Positions 25,986-35,115 of a DNA stretch of 64,000 nt are shown here, one piece after another. Position numbers and translations under genes: made by a program. Where the stretch lies: positions 267,181 to 331,180 of the forward strand of contig LJSV01000003.1 in NCBI GenBank assembly GCA_001314715.1, in the 5' to 3' direction. The notes below the pieces were generated by a model. That model saw nothing but the letters and a program-made list of their open reading frames with translations. It was not told where the DNA came from and did not search any database. Numbering within the stretch: the stretch's first letter is position 1; every line of letters begins with the position of its first letter. Source of the stretch: Rhodobacteraceae bacterium HLUCCA12 (GTDB lineage: Bacteria; Pseudomonadota; Alphaproteobacteria; Rhodobacterales; Rhodobacteraceae).

Positions 25986-27286
25986 TGGACCTGTTGACCG
26001 CCAACGACCGGCCGGGGGAATACCCGCGTTCCTGGTATGCCGAGACCGCGGAACCCCTGGCGCCTCAACCCGCCGCCGAAGGGGCGCTGAGCTGCGATGT
26101 CTGCGTGATTGGCGGCGGGTTCACCGGTTTGTCGGCTGCGCTGCATCTGGCCGAGCGCGGCTATGACGTCATCTTGCTGGAAGGGCAACGGCTGGGCTTT
26201 GGTGCGTCGGGGCGCAACGGCGGCCAGGTCGGCACCGGCCAGCGGCTGGACCAGGACGCGCTGGAATCCATGGTCGGCAAGACCGCGGCGCGCGCGCTGT
26301 GGGATCTGTCGCTGGAATCGGTCGCACTGGTGCGCGACCTGGCCGCGCGCCATGCCCCCGATGCAGGCTATGCCGCTGGCATCATCCATGCCGCGCACAA
26401 GCCCGGCCACGTGCGCGACAGCCACGCCTATGCCGAAAAGATGGCGCGCGATTATGGCTATGACCTGATCCGCCCGCTGTCGCGCGACGAGATGCGCGCC
26501 ATGGTCGGCTCGCCTGCCTATCACGGCGGCGATATCGACATGGGCGGCGGGCATCTGCATCCGCTGCGCCTTGCGCTGGGCATGGCGCGCGCGGCGCAGT
26601 CCGCCGGGGTGCGCCTGTTCGAGCAATCACGCGTGACCGCGCTGACCAAGGGCGATCCGGCCCTGATCGAAACCGACCGCGCGCGGATCACCGCGCGGTT
26701 CGTGGCGATGGGCTGCAACGGCTATCTGGGGCGGCTTGATCCGGGTGTCGCGGCGCGGGTGATGCCGATCAACAATTTCATCGCCGCAACCCGGCCGATG
26801 CGCGACGACGAACGGCGCGCGGTGATCCGCGACAACCACGCGGTGGCCGATACCAAGTTCGTCATCAACTACTTCCGCTTTTCCGAGGACAATCGCCTGC
26901 TGTTCGGCGGCGGCGAAAGCTATGGCTACCGGTTTCCGGCCGACATCGCCGCCAAGGTTCGCAAACCGATGGAGGCGATCTTTCCACAGCTTGCGGGCAT
27001 CGAGATCACGCATGCCTGGGGCGGAACGCTGGGCATCACCTTCAACCGCATGCCGCATTTCGAGCGGCTGGCCGGCAATGTGCTGTCGGCCTCGGGCTAT
27101 TCCGGCCACGGTGTCGCCATGGCAACGCTGGGCGGCAAGCTGCTGGCCGAGGCGCTGAGCGGTCAGGCGGAGCGCTTTGACATCATGGCATCGGTGCCCA
27201 GCCCCCGGTTTCCGGGCGGCGCATCGTTGCGCTGGCCGCTGCTGGTGGCGGCGATGGTCTGGTTCTCGCTGCGCGACCGGCTCTGA
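25985..27286 (+). CDS. FAD-dependent amine/amino-acid oxidoreductase (PuuB-like)
   Basis: A 433-residue DAO-fold flavoenzyme. The ADP-binding GGGFTGLSAALHLAERGYDV lies near residue 43, GASGRNGGQVGTGQRLD is the PuuB/OrdL-type second motif, and SASGYSGHGVAMATLGGKLLAE closes the FAD site. PuuB oxidises gamma-glutamylputrescine in the periplasm-facing pathway of Escherichia coli. No glutamylputrescine synthetase (puuA) is present in the window, so this enzyme may act on a free diamine or another N-substituted amine. Coupled with the upstream aminotransferase gene by 1 nt. Confidence 0.88.
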   Translation: MDLLTANDRPGEYPRSWYAETAEPLAPQPAAEGALSCDVCVIGGGFTGLSAALHLAERGYDVILLEGQRLGFGASGRNGGQVGTGQRLDQDALESMVGKTAARALWDLSLESVALVRDLAARHAPDAGYAAGIIHAAHKPGHVRDSHAYAEKMARDYGYDLIRPLSRDEMRAMVGSPAYHGGDIDMGGGHLHPLRLALGMARAAQSAGVRLFEQSRVTALTKGDPALIETDRARITARFVAMGCNGYLGRLDPGVAARVMPINNFIAATRPMRDDERRAVIRDNHAVADTKFVINYFRFSEDNRLLFGGGESYGYRFPADIAAKVRKPMEAIFPQLAGIEITHAWGGTLGITFNRMPHFERLAGNVLSASGYSGHGVAMATLGGKLLAEALSGQAERFDIMASVPSPRFPGGASLRWPLLVAAMVWFSLRDRL

Positions 27287-27481
27287 GCACGCGATTCGCC
27301 TGCAATGCGGCGCAGGCATCGAATGTGCCGGGGGCCAGGCCAATGGCCGTGGCCGAAATACAACGGCCATCGACGGTGCCACCACCGAAACCACAAGAGA
27401 TAGTGTGCCTGCGCCCACTTGGCCCAAGTCGCGGCAAGCCATTGGAATGAATCGGCTTTTCGCCTGCGACCGATGAACCTA

Positions 27482-27513
27482 ACACTTTCGGGGCTGCCAA
27501 CACACTTTCGGGG
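27482..27513 (+). repeat. Direct repeat ACACTTTCGGGG before the deacetylase gene
   Basis: ACACTTTCGGGG occurs at 27482-27493 and 27502-27513, start-to-start 20 bp, about two helical turns. A close relative, AAACTTTCGG, precedes ugpB. Possible regulator-binding sites. The 233-bp space between the oxidase and deacetylase genes shows nothing else. Confidence 0.3.
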
Positions 27514-27519
27514 GACGGT

Positions 27520-28323
27520 GTGACAGATACAAGACGCCGGGCCTTGATGCTCGGCCTGGGATCATGGTGCCTGGCCAATGCCGGGGTGTCGCTGGCAACA
27601 CCGGCGCAGGGGCGAACGGCGACGCCCGCGGCCATGCCGCGGCTGACGCGGGCACATGGTGTCATCAACCTGAGCCGTGTCGAGACCGATCGCCCGCAGG
27701 TGGCGTTGACCTTCGATGACGGCCCCCATCCGCAACACACGCCGCGTCTGCTGGACATTCTGGCCGAACACCGGGTGCGGGCCACGTTCTATGTGATCGG
27801 ATCGCTTGTGCACCGCTATCCCGCGATTGTGCAGCGAATCGTTGCCGAAGGGCATGAGCTGGGTAACCACACATGGGCCCATCCGACGCTGAGCCGACAT
27901 GGCGATCACCGCATCCTGTCCGAGATCGACCGCACGCAGGAAATCATCTGGCAAACCACGGGCCATCTGCCGGTCACCTTTCGCCCGCCCTATGGTGCGA
28001 TCACACCCCGACAAAGCCGGATGCTGCATGCAAGCCGCAATCTGCCGACCGTGGTCTGGTCCGTCGATCCGCAGGACTGGCGGCGCCCCGGCCCGGCGGT
28101 GGTCGCGCAGCGCATGCTCCAGGGCGCAGGGCCCGGCGCGATCATCCTGGCGCATGACATCCACGCCGCCACGGTCGCGGCCGTCCCCGAAGCGCTGAAC
28201 GGACTGTATCGGCGTGGGCTGGACTGCGTTACACTGTCCGAACTGATCGGCTGGGGGCGCTGGGGGCCAGAGGCCCCGTATCGCCACCGGATCGCCGGCG
28301 CGGGAAGCCGCCGGACCGGCTGA
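27520..28323 (+). CDS. Exported polysaccharide deacetylase (NodB-like)
   Basis: A 267-residue protein starting at GTG. The N terminus (TDTRRRALMLGLGSWCLANAG) looks like a signal peptide with an Arg-Arg-Arg pattern, perhaps Tat-type. The catalytic domain has all five NodB motifs: TFDDGPHPQHT (metal and base Asp), GNHTWAHPTL (metal His pair), FRPPYGAI, WSVDPQDW and the final LAHDIHAAT. It removes N-acetyl groups from cell-surface glycan such as peptidoglycan or an exopolysaccharide. No partner gene is next to it. Confidence 0.9.
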   Translation: MTDTRRRALMLGLGSWCLANAGVSLATPAQGRTATPAAMPRLTRAHGVINLSRVETDRPQVALTFDDGPHPQHTPRLLDILAEHRVRATFYVIGSLVHRYPAIVQRIVAEGHELGNHTWAHPTLSRHGDHRILSEIDRTQEIIWQTTGHLPVTFRPPYGAITPRQSRMLHASRNLPTVVWSVDPQDWRRPGPAVVAQRMLQGAGPGAIILAHDIHAATVAAVPEALNGLYRRGLDCVTLSELIGWGRWGPEAPYRHRIAGAGSRRTG

Positions 28324-28417
28324 ACCGGCGCCGTGCACCGGAGGCTGCATCGCAGGCGAAAATTCGCGCGCATTAGGGTATAGTGAAATCAGGCAGGCGA
28401 AGGCGGTTTGATAAAAA

Positions 28418-28458
28418 AACTTTCGGAAACTGACATACAGGCTTCACAAACGAAAGTT
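28418..28458. promoter_or_regulatory. Candidate Pho-box and inverted TTTCG element upstream of ugpB
   Basis: CTGACAT-ACAG-GCTTCAC (28430-28447) resembles the PhoB direct-repeat Pho box (CTGTCAT spaced by 4 bp): the first half matches 6 of 7 bases, the second is weak. It is flanked by AACTTTCG (28418-28425) and CGAAAGTT (28451-28458), an inverted pair of the kind used by GlpR/DeoR-type regulators. Either control suits a glycerol-3-phosphate importer; the match is not decisive. Confidence 0.35.
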
Positions 28459-28534
28459 ATCGCAGCAAAGTGCACAAATTCGCGCACGTCGCGACAATGA
28501 ACGCACAAGGATTTTGCAACAGAAGGGGTCTTCA

Positions 28535-29854
28535 ATGATCATCCGTAGTCTTCTTGCCGGAACGGCGCTGTCGCTGAGCTTCGCGGCTTCCGCGAATGCC
28601 CAGGTGACGATCAACTGGTGGCACGCCATGGGTGGCGAGCTGGGTGAGCTGCTTGAGGAAGTGGCCGAAGGCTTCAACGAATCGCAATCCGATTACGAGG
28701 TCGTGCCCAACTTCCGCGGCACCTATGCCGAAACCATGACCGGTGCCATCGCCGCGTTTCGCGCCAATGAACAGCCGCACGTCCTTCAGGTTTTCGAAGT
28801 CGGCACCGGCACCATGATGGCCGCCGAAGGGGCGATCTATCCGATCTATCAGTTGATGGAAGATTTCGACGTGCCCTTCGACCCCGAGGCATATCTGCCC
28901 GCCGTGGTCGGCTATTACACCGATCCGGACGGCAACATGCTGTCGTTCCCGTTCAACTCGTCCACGCCGATCATGTACTACAACAAGGACATGTTCGAAG
29001 AGGCCGGACTTGACCCGGAAAGCCCGCCCGAAACCTGGGCCGAAATGGAAGAATACTCGCGCGAGATCGTCGAATCGGGTGCGGCGCCCTGTGGGTTCAC
29101 CACCTCCTGGCCAAGCTGGGTCATGCTTGAGAACTTCTCGGCCTGGCACAACCTTCCGCTGGGGACGCAGGCCAACGGCTTTGGCGGCTTCGACACCGAA
29201 TTCACCTTCAACAACGAGCATGTCGCGCGCCACTGGGACAACCTGGCGGACTGGCAGGAAGACGACATCTTCCGCTGGGGCGGCCCGAACACCGGCGCCG
29301 ATGCGTTCCCGGCGTTCTATGCGGGCGAATGCGCGATGGTCTTCGGCTCGTCGGCCAGCCGCGCCGGCGTTCTGTCCAATACCGATTTCAGTGTCGGCTA
29401 CGGCTTCCAGCCCTATTACGACGACATCGAGGGCGCGCCGCAGAACTCGATCATCGGTGGTGCCACGCTCTGGGTTCTGACCGGCCATTCGGATGAGGAA
29501 TATGCGGGCATCGCGCGCTTCTTCGAATACCTGTCCGAGCCCGAGGTTCAGGCCTTCTGGCACCAGGAAACCGGCTATCTGCCGATCACCCAAGCCTCGT
29601 ACGAGTTGAGCGCCGAAGAAGGGTACTATGACGAAAACCCGGGCGCCGACACCTCGATCAAACAGATGACGCTGAATGAGCCGACCGAGAATTCGCGCGG
29701 CCTGCGTTTCGGCAACTTCGTCCAGATCCGCGACATCATTTCCGAAGAGATGGAAGCGGTGATGTCCGGTTCGAAATCGGGCGAGGAAGCCACCGAGGAT
29801 GCGGTCAGCCGCGGCAACGCCCTGCTGCGTGAGTTCGAAGCCTCGATGAACTGA
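28535..29854 (+). CDS. ugpB: sn-Glycerol-3-phosphate ABC transporter substrate-binding protein
   Basis: A 439-residue periplasmic binding protein. Signal peptide [20 protein letters not shown] ends before NAQV. The UgpB opening [24 protein letters not shown] is near residue 28; [21 protein letters not shown] and [20 protein letters not shown] are UgpB-type ligand segments. The start after AGAAGGGG at MIIRSLL is chosen; an earlier in-frame ATG gives only seven more residues. It is followed by a strong hairpin that can boost expression of the binding protein over the permeases. Substrate could also be glycerophosphodiesters. Confidence 0.93.
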   Translation: MIIRSLLAGTALSLSFAASANAQVTINWWHAMGGELGELLEEVAEGFNESQSDYEVVPNFRGTYAETMTGAIAAFRANEQPHVLQVFEVGTGTMMAAEGAIYPIYQLMEDFDVPFDPEAYLPAVVGYYTDPDGNMLSFPFNSSTPIMYYNKDMFEEAGLDPESPPETWAEMEEYSREIVESGAAPCGFTTSWPSWVMLENFSAWHNLPLGTQANGFGGFDTEFTFNNEHVARHWDNLADWQEDDIFRWGGPNTGADAFPAFYAGECAMVFGSSASRAGVLSNTDFSVGYGFQPYYDDIEGAPQNSIIGGATLWVLTGHSDEEYAGIARFFEYLSEPEVQAFWHQETGYLPITQASYELSAEEGYYDENPGADTSIKQMTLNEPTENSRGLRFGNFVQIRDIISEEMEAVMSGSKSGEEATEDAVSRGNALLREFEASMN

Positions 29855-29867
29855 TCCAGTCAGTCCC

Positions 29868-29897
29868 GGCCCGCCCCCGCTTCGCCGGGGGCGGGCC
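29868..29897 (+). other. Intercistronic hairpin between ugpB and ugpA
   Basis: GGCCCGCCCCCG and CGGGGGCGGGCC form a 12-bp perfect stem with loop CTTCGC. There is no U-run, so it is likely an mRNA-stabilising or attenuating structure that gives more UgpB than permease, as in other binding-protein operons. Confidence 0.6.
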
Positions 29898-29936
29898 ATC
29901 TTCTGTCGGACCGCCGAAAGCCCGGACACAGACCCG

Positions 29937-30827
29937 ATGCAGACCAAACGCACGACCTTTTCCAATCGGTGGCTGCCCTACGCGCTTTTGGCGCCGCAGG
30001 TGATCGTCACGCTCGTCTTCTTTATCTGGCCCGCAAGCCAGGCGCTGATCCAGTCGGTCTATCGGCAGGGCGATGCCTTCGGCGTCAGGCCCCCCACATT
30101 CGTCGGCTGGCGAAACTTCGAGACCCTCCTGGCCGAACCGCAATACCTGGGCTCGCTGAAGGCGACATTCATCTTTGCCCTCGGCACGACGATCCTGTCG
30201 ATGGGCGTGGCCCTGCTGTTCGCGGTCATGGTCAACCGAATGATCCGCTCGCGCGATGCCTACACGACATTCATGGTCTGGCCCTATGCCGTAGCCCCGG
30301 CGATTGCCGGCGTCCTGTGGTGGTTCATCTTCAACCCCAATATCGGCATCCTGCCCTATGTCCTGGAAGGAATCGGGTACGACTGGAACCACCGCGCCAG
30401 TTCGACCGACGCGATGCTGCTGATCATCATTGCCGCGGCGTGGAAACAAATCTCGTACAACTTCCTGTTCTTTCTTGCGGGCCTCCAGTCCATTCCGCAT
30501 TCGCTGATCGAGGCGGCAGCGATCGATGGAGCCGGCAGGATGAAACGGTTCTGGACCATCGTCTTTCCGCTTCTGTCGCCTGTGACCTTCTTTCTGATGG
30601 TGGTGAATATCGTCTATGCCATGTTCGACACGTTCGGCGTGATCCACGCAACGACCGAAGGCGGGCCGTCGCAGGCCACCAACATTCTGGTCTACAAGGT
30701 GTTCCGCGACGGTTTCGTCAATCTCAACACCGGCTCGTCGGCGGCGCAATCGGTCATCCTGATGGCCATCGTCATCGTGCTGACCGTCATCCAGTTCCGC
30801 TATATCGAGCGGCGCGTGAACTACTGA
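29937..30827 (+). CDS. ugpA: Glycerol-3-phosphate ABC transporter permease UgpA
   Basis: A 296-residue inner-membrane permease with six or so helices. The EAA loop, which contacts the ATPase, is [22 protein letters not shown]. The N-terminal [22 protein letters not shown] helix is typical of sugar-type permeases. It lies third-position style after ugpB and 12 bp before ugpE. One half of the transmembrane channel. Confidence 0.94.
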   Translation: MQTKRTTFSNRWLPYALLAPQVIVTLVFFIWPASQALIQSVYRQGDAFGVRPPTFVGWRNFETLLAEPQYLGSLKATFIFALGTTILSMGVALLFAVMVNRMIRSRDAYTTFMVWPYAVAPAIAGVLWWFIFNPNIGILPYVLEGIGYDWNHRASSTDAMLLIIIAAAWKQISYNFLFFLAGLQSIPHSLIEAAAIDGAGRMKRFWTIVFPLLSPVTFFLMVVNIVYAMFDTFGVIHATTEGGPSQATNILVYKVFRDGFVNLNTGSSAAQSVILMAIVIVLTVIQFRYIERRVNY

Positions 30828-30839
30828 GAGGGCAGGCGC

Positions 30840-31688
30840 ATGGTAGAGAACAATCGTTGGGGCAACCTGTTTGCCCATCTTGTGCTGATCCTGGGCGTGG
30901 CGATCGTGGTCTTTCCGGTCTATGTGGCGGTGATCGCATCGACGCATCCGTCGGGCACCTTCTTGCGGGGCGTCATGCCGCTGCTGCCGGGGCCGAACGC
31001 GCTGGAAAACTATCGCACCGTGATCTTTGAAGGGCGCTCGCGGGCGGGAACGCCGCCGATCGGCGGGATGTTGTGGAACAGTTTCGTCATGGCCATGGCG
31101 ATCACCATCGGCAAGTTGTCGATCTCGATCCTGTCGGCCTTCGCGATCGTCTATTTCCGCTTTCCCTTCCGCATCTTCTTTTTCTGGGTGATCTTCCTGA
31201 CGCTGATGCTGCCGGTCGAGGTGCGCATCGTGCCGACATTCGAGGTGGTCGCCAATCTCGGCATGCTGAACTCGTTCGCCGGGCTGTCGATCCCGCTCAT
31301 CGCATCGGCCACGGCGACGTTCCTGTTCCGACAGTTCTTCATGACCGTGCCCGAAGAGTTGATGGAGGCCGCCCGCGTCGATGGCGCCGGGCCGATGAAA
31401 TTCTTCAAAGACATCCTGCTGCCGCTGTCGATCACCAATATCGCGGCGCTGTTCGTGATCATGTTCATCTATGGCTGGAACCAGTATCTCTGGCCGCTTC
31501 TGATCACGACCGAGCAGGAATACTACACCATCGTCATGGGCATCCAGCGCATGGTCACCGGCGGCGACAGCGAACCGCTGTGGCACCTGGTCATGGCGAC
31601 CGTGACACTGGCCGCGCTGCCACCGATCCTGGTGATCCTGTTCATGCAGCGGCTGTTCGTCAAAGGCCTGACAGAGACGGAGAAATAA
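30840..31688 (+). CDS. ugpE: Glycerol-3-phosphate ABC transporter permease UgpE
   Basis: A 282-residue permease with the EAA loop [21 protein letters not shown] and the [20 protein letters not shown] segment conserved in Ugp[21 protein letters not shown] near the C terminus is also typical. Pairs with UgpA in the membrane. The ATPase gene follows 2 bp after its stop codon. Confidence 0.94.
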   Translation: MVENNRWGNLFAHLVLILGVAIVVFPVYVAVIASTHPSGTFLRGVMPLLPGPNALENYRTVIFEGRSRAGTPPIGGMLWNSFVMAMAITIGKLSISILSAFAIVYFRFPFRIFFFWVIFLTLMLPVEVRIVPTFEVVANLGMLNSFAGLSIPLIASATATFLFRQFFMTVPEELMEAARVDGAGPMKFFKDILLPLSITNIAALFVIMFIYGWNQYLWPLLITTEQEYYTIVMGIQRMVTGGDSEPLWHLVMATVTLAALPPILVILFMQRLFVKGLTETEK

Positions 31689-31690
31689 CA

Positions 31691-32740
31691 ATGGCCTCTA
31701 TTCATTTGGACAACCTGCACAAGGTCTATGCCGGTGGCGTCCAGGCCGTCACGGGTGTCAGCCTCGATATCAAGGACGGCGAGATGATCGTGCTCGTCGG
31801 GCCGTCAGGCTGCGGAAAATCGACGCTGTTGCGCATGGTGGCCGGGTTGGAAACCATCACCTCGGGGACGCTCAAGATCGGCGACCGGGTGGTCAACAAC
31901 CTGGAACCCGCCGAACGCGATATCGCCATGGTGTTCCAGAACTATGCGCTTTATCCGCATATGACGGTGTTCAACAACCTCGCCTATGGGCTGAAGAACC
32001 GCAAGTTCCCCTCGAACGAGATCACGCGCCGCGTGACCGAAGCGGCGAAGATGCTGGAGATCGACGCCTTCCTTGACCGCAAGCCCCGGCAGCTTTCGGG
32101 TGGGCAGCGTCAGCGCGTGGCAATGGGCCGCGCGCTGGTGCGCGAGCCGGCCGCGTTCCTGTTCGATGAGCCGCTATCGAACCTCGATGCCAAGCTCAGG
32201 GTGCAGATGCGCGTCGAGATCAAGCAATTGCAGCGGCGGCTGGGTACGACCTCGCTTTACGTCACGCACGACCAGCTTGAGGCCCTGACCCTGGCGGATC
32301 GTCTGGTGGTTCTCAACGGCGGCGTGATCGAGCAGGTCGGCACGCCGATGGAGGTCTATAACAAGCCCGCATCGCTGTTCGTGGCCGGGTTCATCGGCTC
32401 TCCGGCGATGAACATGATCCCGGTCGAATACTTGCAGGCGCAAGGCGCCACCCTGCCCGAGATCCTTCCGGACGAAACCGATCTGGTCGGCATCCGGCCC
32501 GACGAATTGTCCCTGAATCCGCCGTCGGACGCCAGCCTGTCGGTCAAGGGCACATTGATGCTGCTGGAACCGGCCGGGGCGGAAAGCCATCTCTACATCC
32601 ATCTGGAAGGCAGCGATCAGCCGATCGTCATGCGCGTCTCGGGCGTTCCGCAGATGCAGGAGGGGCAAGCAATCCAGATGTATACATCGGTGGCCGCCCT
32701 GCATCCGTTCAACAAGGCCAGCGGGCGCAGAACCGGCTGA
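31691..32740 (+). CDS. ugpC: Glycerol-3-phosphate ABC transporter ATPase UgpC
   Basis: A 349-residue MalK-type ATPase. Walker [11 protein letters not shown]-loop in [13 protein letters not shown] signature [15 protein letters not shown], Walker [12 protein letters not shown] and switch histidine in VTHDQLEA are all intact. The C-terminal OB-type regulatory domain ([10 protein letters not shown]) is also present. Start [12 protein letters not shown] lies 2 bp after ugpE. Last gene of the operon. Confidence 0.95.
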   Translation: MASIHLDNLHKVYAGGVQAVTGVSLDIKDGEMIVLVGPSGCGKSTLLRMVAGLETITSGTLKIGDRVVNNLEPAERDIAMVFQNYALYPHMTVFNNLAYGLKNRKFPSNEITRRVTEAAKMLEIDAFLDRKPRQLSGGQRQRVAMGRALVREPAAFLFDEPLSNLDAKLRVQMRVEIKQLQRRLGTTSLYVTHDQLEALTLADRLVVLNGGVIEQVGTPMEVYNKPASLFVAGFIGSPAMNMIPVEYLQAQGATLPEILPDETDLVGIRPDELSLNPPSDASLSVKGTLMLLEPAGAESHLYIHLEGSDQPIVMRVSGVPQMQEGQAIQMYTSVAALHPFNKASGRRTG

Positions 32741-32765
32741 CAGACCCGTGACGGGTCGATGAAAA

Positions 32766-32794
32766 GGGCGGGCAACCCGGTTGCCTGCCCGCCC
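32766..32794. terminator. Hairpin between convergent ugpC and dctM
   Basis: GGGCGGGCA pairs with TGCCCGCCC around an 11-base loop. Located 26 bp after ugpC stop. No U-run on either strand, so bidirectional hairpin-dependent or rho-assisted termination is likely. Confidence 0.5.
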
Positions 32795-32881
32795 GGTCCC
32801 GTATCGCGTCAGCCCGCGGGGGGTCGTCTGCGAGCCACTGGGCGCGCGCCTACGGGCCGGCAAACATCAAGCCCGCACGAT

Positions 32882-34396
32882 TCAGAACAAGAGCCAGACA
32901 AGCCCAAGCGTGATCGGTGGCGCGGCCACCAGGATCGCGGTGCGGATCATGTCCGACGCCACGAAGGGGATCACCCCGCGATAAGTTTCCATCATGCTGA
33001 CCCCGCGGGCCATCGAATTGATGATGAACAGGTTCATCCCCACCGGCGGCGTTATCAGCCCCACCTCGACCACGATCAGCACCAGGACGCCAAACCAGAT
33101 TGCGGTCTCTTCGGGCGTCAGCCCGAAATCCAGTCGCATGATGATCGGAAAGAAGATCGGGACCGTCAGCAGGATCATCGACAGCGAGTCCATCACGCAA
33201 CCGAAGACCAGATAGATCAGCAGAATCGCCACCAGCACCAGAATCGGCGAAGTGCTGAGCCCTTCGACCCAGTCGGCCGCGAAATAGGGTAACCGCGTGA
33301 ACCCCAGGAACGAGTTGAACACGGCCGCCCCCAGCACGATGAAAAAGATCATCCCCGTTGAAACCGCGGTCGAGCGAAAACAATCCAGCAATTCGCGCCA
33401 ACCCAGTTTGCCGCGCAGCAATGCCACCAGGCCGGTTCCGGCCGCGCCCACGGCCGCGCCTTCGGTCGGCGTGAAGATGCCGGTATTCATCCCGCCGATC
33501 ATCACCACGAAGATCACGACCACCGGCCAGACCTCACGCAAGGCGCGGATTCTGTCCAGCAGGCTCAGTCGCGGCGATTGCACGGCATCGCGGGGATTGA
33601 GCCGCACCATCAGCGACACCGTCAGCATGTAGCCAAGTGCGGCCAGCAGCCCCGGCACCATTGCTGCAACGAAAAGCTTGGCAATGTTCTGTTCGGCCAG
33701 GATCGCATAGATCACCAGCACGATCGATGGCGGGATCAGGATGCCCAGCGTTCCACCCGCCGCAAGCGACGCCGTCGACAGCCCGCCGGAATAGCCGTGC
33801 CGGCGCAGTTCCGGCAAGGCCACGCGCCCCATCGTCGCCGCCGTGGCCAGCGACGAGCCGCAGATCGCGCCGAACCCGGCCGATGCGCCGACGCCGGCCA
33901 TGGCGACCCCGCCGCGCAGATGCCCCAGCCAGGCCGCGGCGGCGCGGAACAGGGCTTCCGACAGGCCCCCCTTCATGGCAAAGGCACCCATCAGCAAAAA
34001 CAGCGGCACGACCGAAAGCGAATAGCTTGCAAAGGTTTCGACCGCCACATGCTTGAGCTGGTTCAGCACCGGCGGCCAGCGCCCGCGCACCACAAAGAGG
34101 CCCAGGATACCGCACAGCAGCATGGCCAGACCGATCGGCATGCGCAGGGCAATCAAGGCCAGCAGCGCCGCAAAGAAGATCGTCGCGATCGTCAGGCCCG
34201 AATTGCCCGCGAACACCGCCAGCAAACCGGCAGACATCGGCCCAAGCCCTGCGACGATAGCAAACCAGACCAGCGTCGGCACCACCACGATGGCCACCGA
34301 CGCAAAGGCCGCCCGCACCGTCGGCATACCCTGGATGAACCGCAACAGCGCGAACAGAACCACTGCCACGCACGCAAGTGTCAGCGCCCAGATCAT
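32882..34396 (-). CDS. dctM: TRAP transporter large permease (DctM), N-terminally extended
   Basis: A 504-residue polytopic permease. The TRAP large-subunit core begins at TIATIFFAALLALIALRMPIG near residue 69 and carries GASAGFGAICGSSLATAATMG and GGTLGILIPPSIVLVIYAI, which are DctM hallmarks. Typical DctM proteins are about 430 residues; this one has about 70 extra N-terminal residues with two more hydrophobic helices. Its start overlaps the dctQ stop (4 nt). It imports organic acids by ion gradient with the DctP and DctQ subunits. Confidence 0.93.
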   Translation of the reverse strand: MIWALTLACVAVVLFALLRFIQGMPTVRAAFASVAIVVVPTLVWFAIVAGLGPMSAGLLAVFAGNSGLTIATIFFAALLALIALRMPIGLAMLLCGILGLFVVRGRWPPVLNQLKHVAVETFASYSLSVVPLFLLMGAFAMKGGLSEALFRAAAAWLGHLRGGVAMAGVGASAGFGAICGSSLATAATMGRVALPELRRHGYSGGLSTASLAAGGTLGILIPPSIVLVIYAILAEQNIAKLFVAAMVPGLLAALGYMLTVSLMVRLNPRDAVQSPRLSLLDRIRALREVWPVVVIFVVMIGGMNTGIFTPTEGAAVGAAGTGLVALLRGKLGWRELLDCFRSTAVSTGMIFFIVLGAAVFNSFLGFTRLPYFAADWVEGLSTSPILVLVAILLIYLVFGCVMDSLSMILLTVPIFFPIIMRLDFGLTPEETAIWFGVLVLIVVEVGLITPPVGMNLFIINSMARGVSMMETYRGVIPFVASDMIRTAILVAAPPITLGLVWLLF

Positions 34397-34992
34397 GCTC
34401 CGTCCCCTTGCGGTTCGCCCGCGCCCAGCGCCTCGTTCAGGCTGCGCCAGACCGTATAGGCACTGACCAGCGCGAAGCTGTAAAGTCCAATCATGCCGCC
34501 GACATAGCTGTACCAGAGCGGAATCTGCAGGATCAGCGAGGTTTCACCATAGCGGCGCTTGTCCTCAAGCCCGTTGCCCAGTTGCTGTGCCAGGACGATC
34601 ACCGCAATCGTCAGCACCAGATTCATGAGGGCGGAAATCGCCGCCATGCCACGCTCGCCCAGAACCGACACGAAGATGTCGACCGTGACATGCCCACGGT
34701 TGAACTGCGCCCAGGCCATGAAGAAGAAGATCGACACACCCGCGCCGATGGACACGATCTCGAAATCGCCGGGGATCGGACCCAGCTGTTCCAGCAGCGC
34801 CATGTCAATGCGTGACAGCGCCCGCCCGATGATCGAAGCCACGGCCGTCAGCGTGACGCCGGTCAGCACGATACCGCCGACGATGGCCAAAAAGTCGGCA
34901 AATCGGCCGATCCAGAGCCCGAAGAATGCCTCGGCCTCGGGCAGGATCGCCCAGCTCGGGGCCGCATGGCTTTGATCACCATCGCCCTTCAT
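34393..34992 (-). CDS. dctQ: TRAP transporter small permease (DctQ)
   Basis: A 199-residue protein with four hydrophobic helices (FADFLAIVGGIVLTGVTLTAV; EIVSIGAGVSIFFFMAWAQF; ISALMNLVLTIAVIVLAQQL; YVGGMIGLYSFALVSAYTVW) and the family feature FNRGHVTVDIF. It stabilises DctM in the TRAP complex. MKGDGDQSHAAP is the likely start; the longer reading contains Cys/Pro-rich low-quality sequence. Confidence 0.9.
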   Translation of the reverse strand: MKGDGDQSHAAPSWAILPEAEAFFGLWIGRFADFLAIVGGIVLTGVTLTAVASIIGRALSRIDMALLEQLGPIPGDFEIVSIGAGVSIFFFMAWAQFNRGHVTVDIFVSVLGERGMAAISALMNLVLTIAVIVLAQQLGNGLEDKRRYGETSLILQIPLWYSYVGGMIGLYSFALVSAYTVWRSLNEALGAGEPQGDGA

Positions 34993-35047
34993 TCTCTCGT
35001 CCTCATGTCGGGATAATCCCTTGTTCGCCTGCCCCGGTATGCAACAG

Positions 35048-35104
35048 GCGGGCATGCGCCCGCCTGCCTGCGACCGGACCGGGGGCAACAGCGCCCCGGT
35101 CCGG
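35048..35104 (-). other. Two hairpins between dctP and dctQ
   Basis: GCGGGCATGCGCCCGC (35048-35063) and CCGGACCGGGG/CCCCGGTCCGG (35074-35104) lie in the 123-bp spacer after dctP on the minus strand. No U-runs. They probably allow more binding protein than permease by protecting the dctP message. Confidence 0.5.
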
Positions 35105-35115
35105 GCCCACGCGCC

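Noticed and set aside
29805..31691. Long minus-strand open frame opposite ugpA and ugpE (628 codons)
   Set aside because: It is rich in His, Asp, Arg and Gln with no family motif; it mirrors real membrane-protein genes on the plus strand and arises from high GC content.
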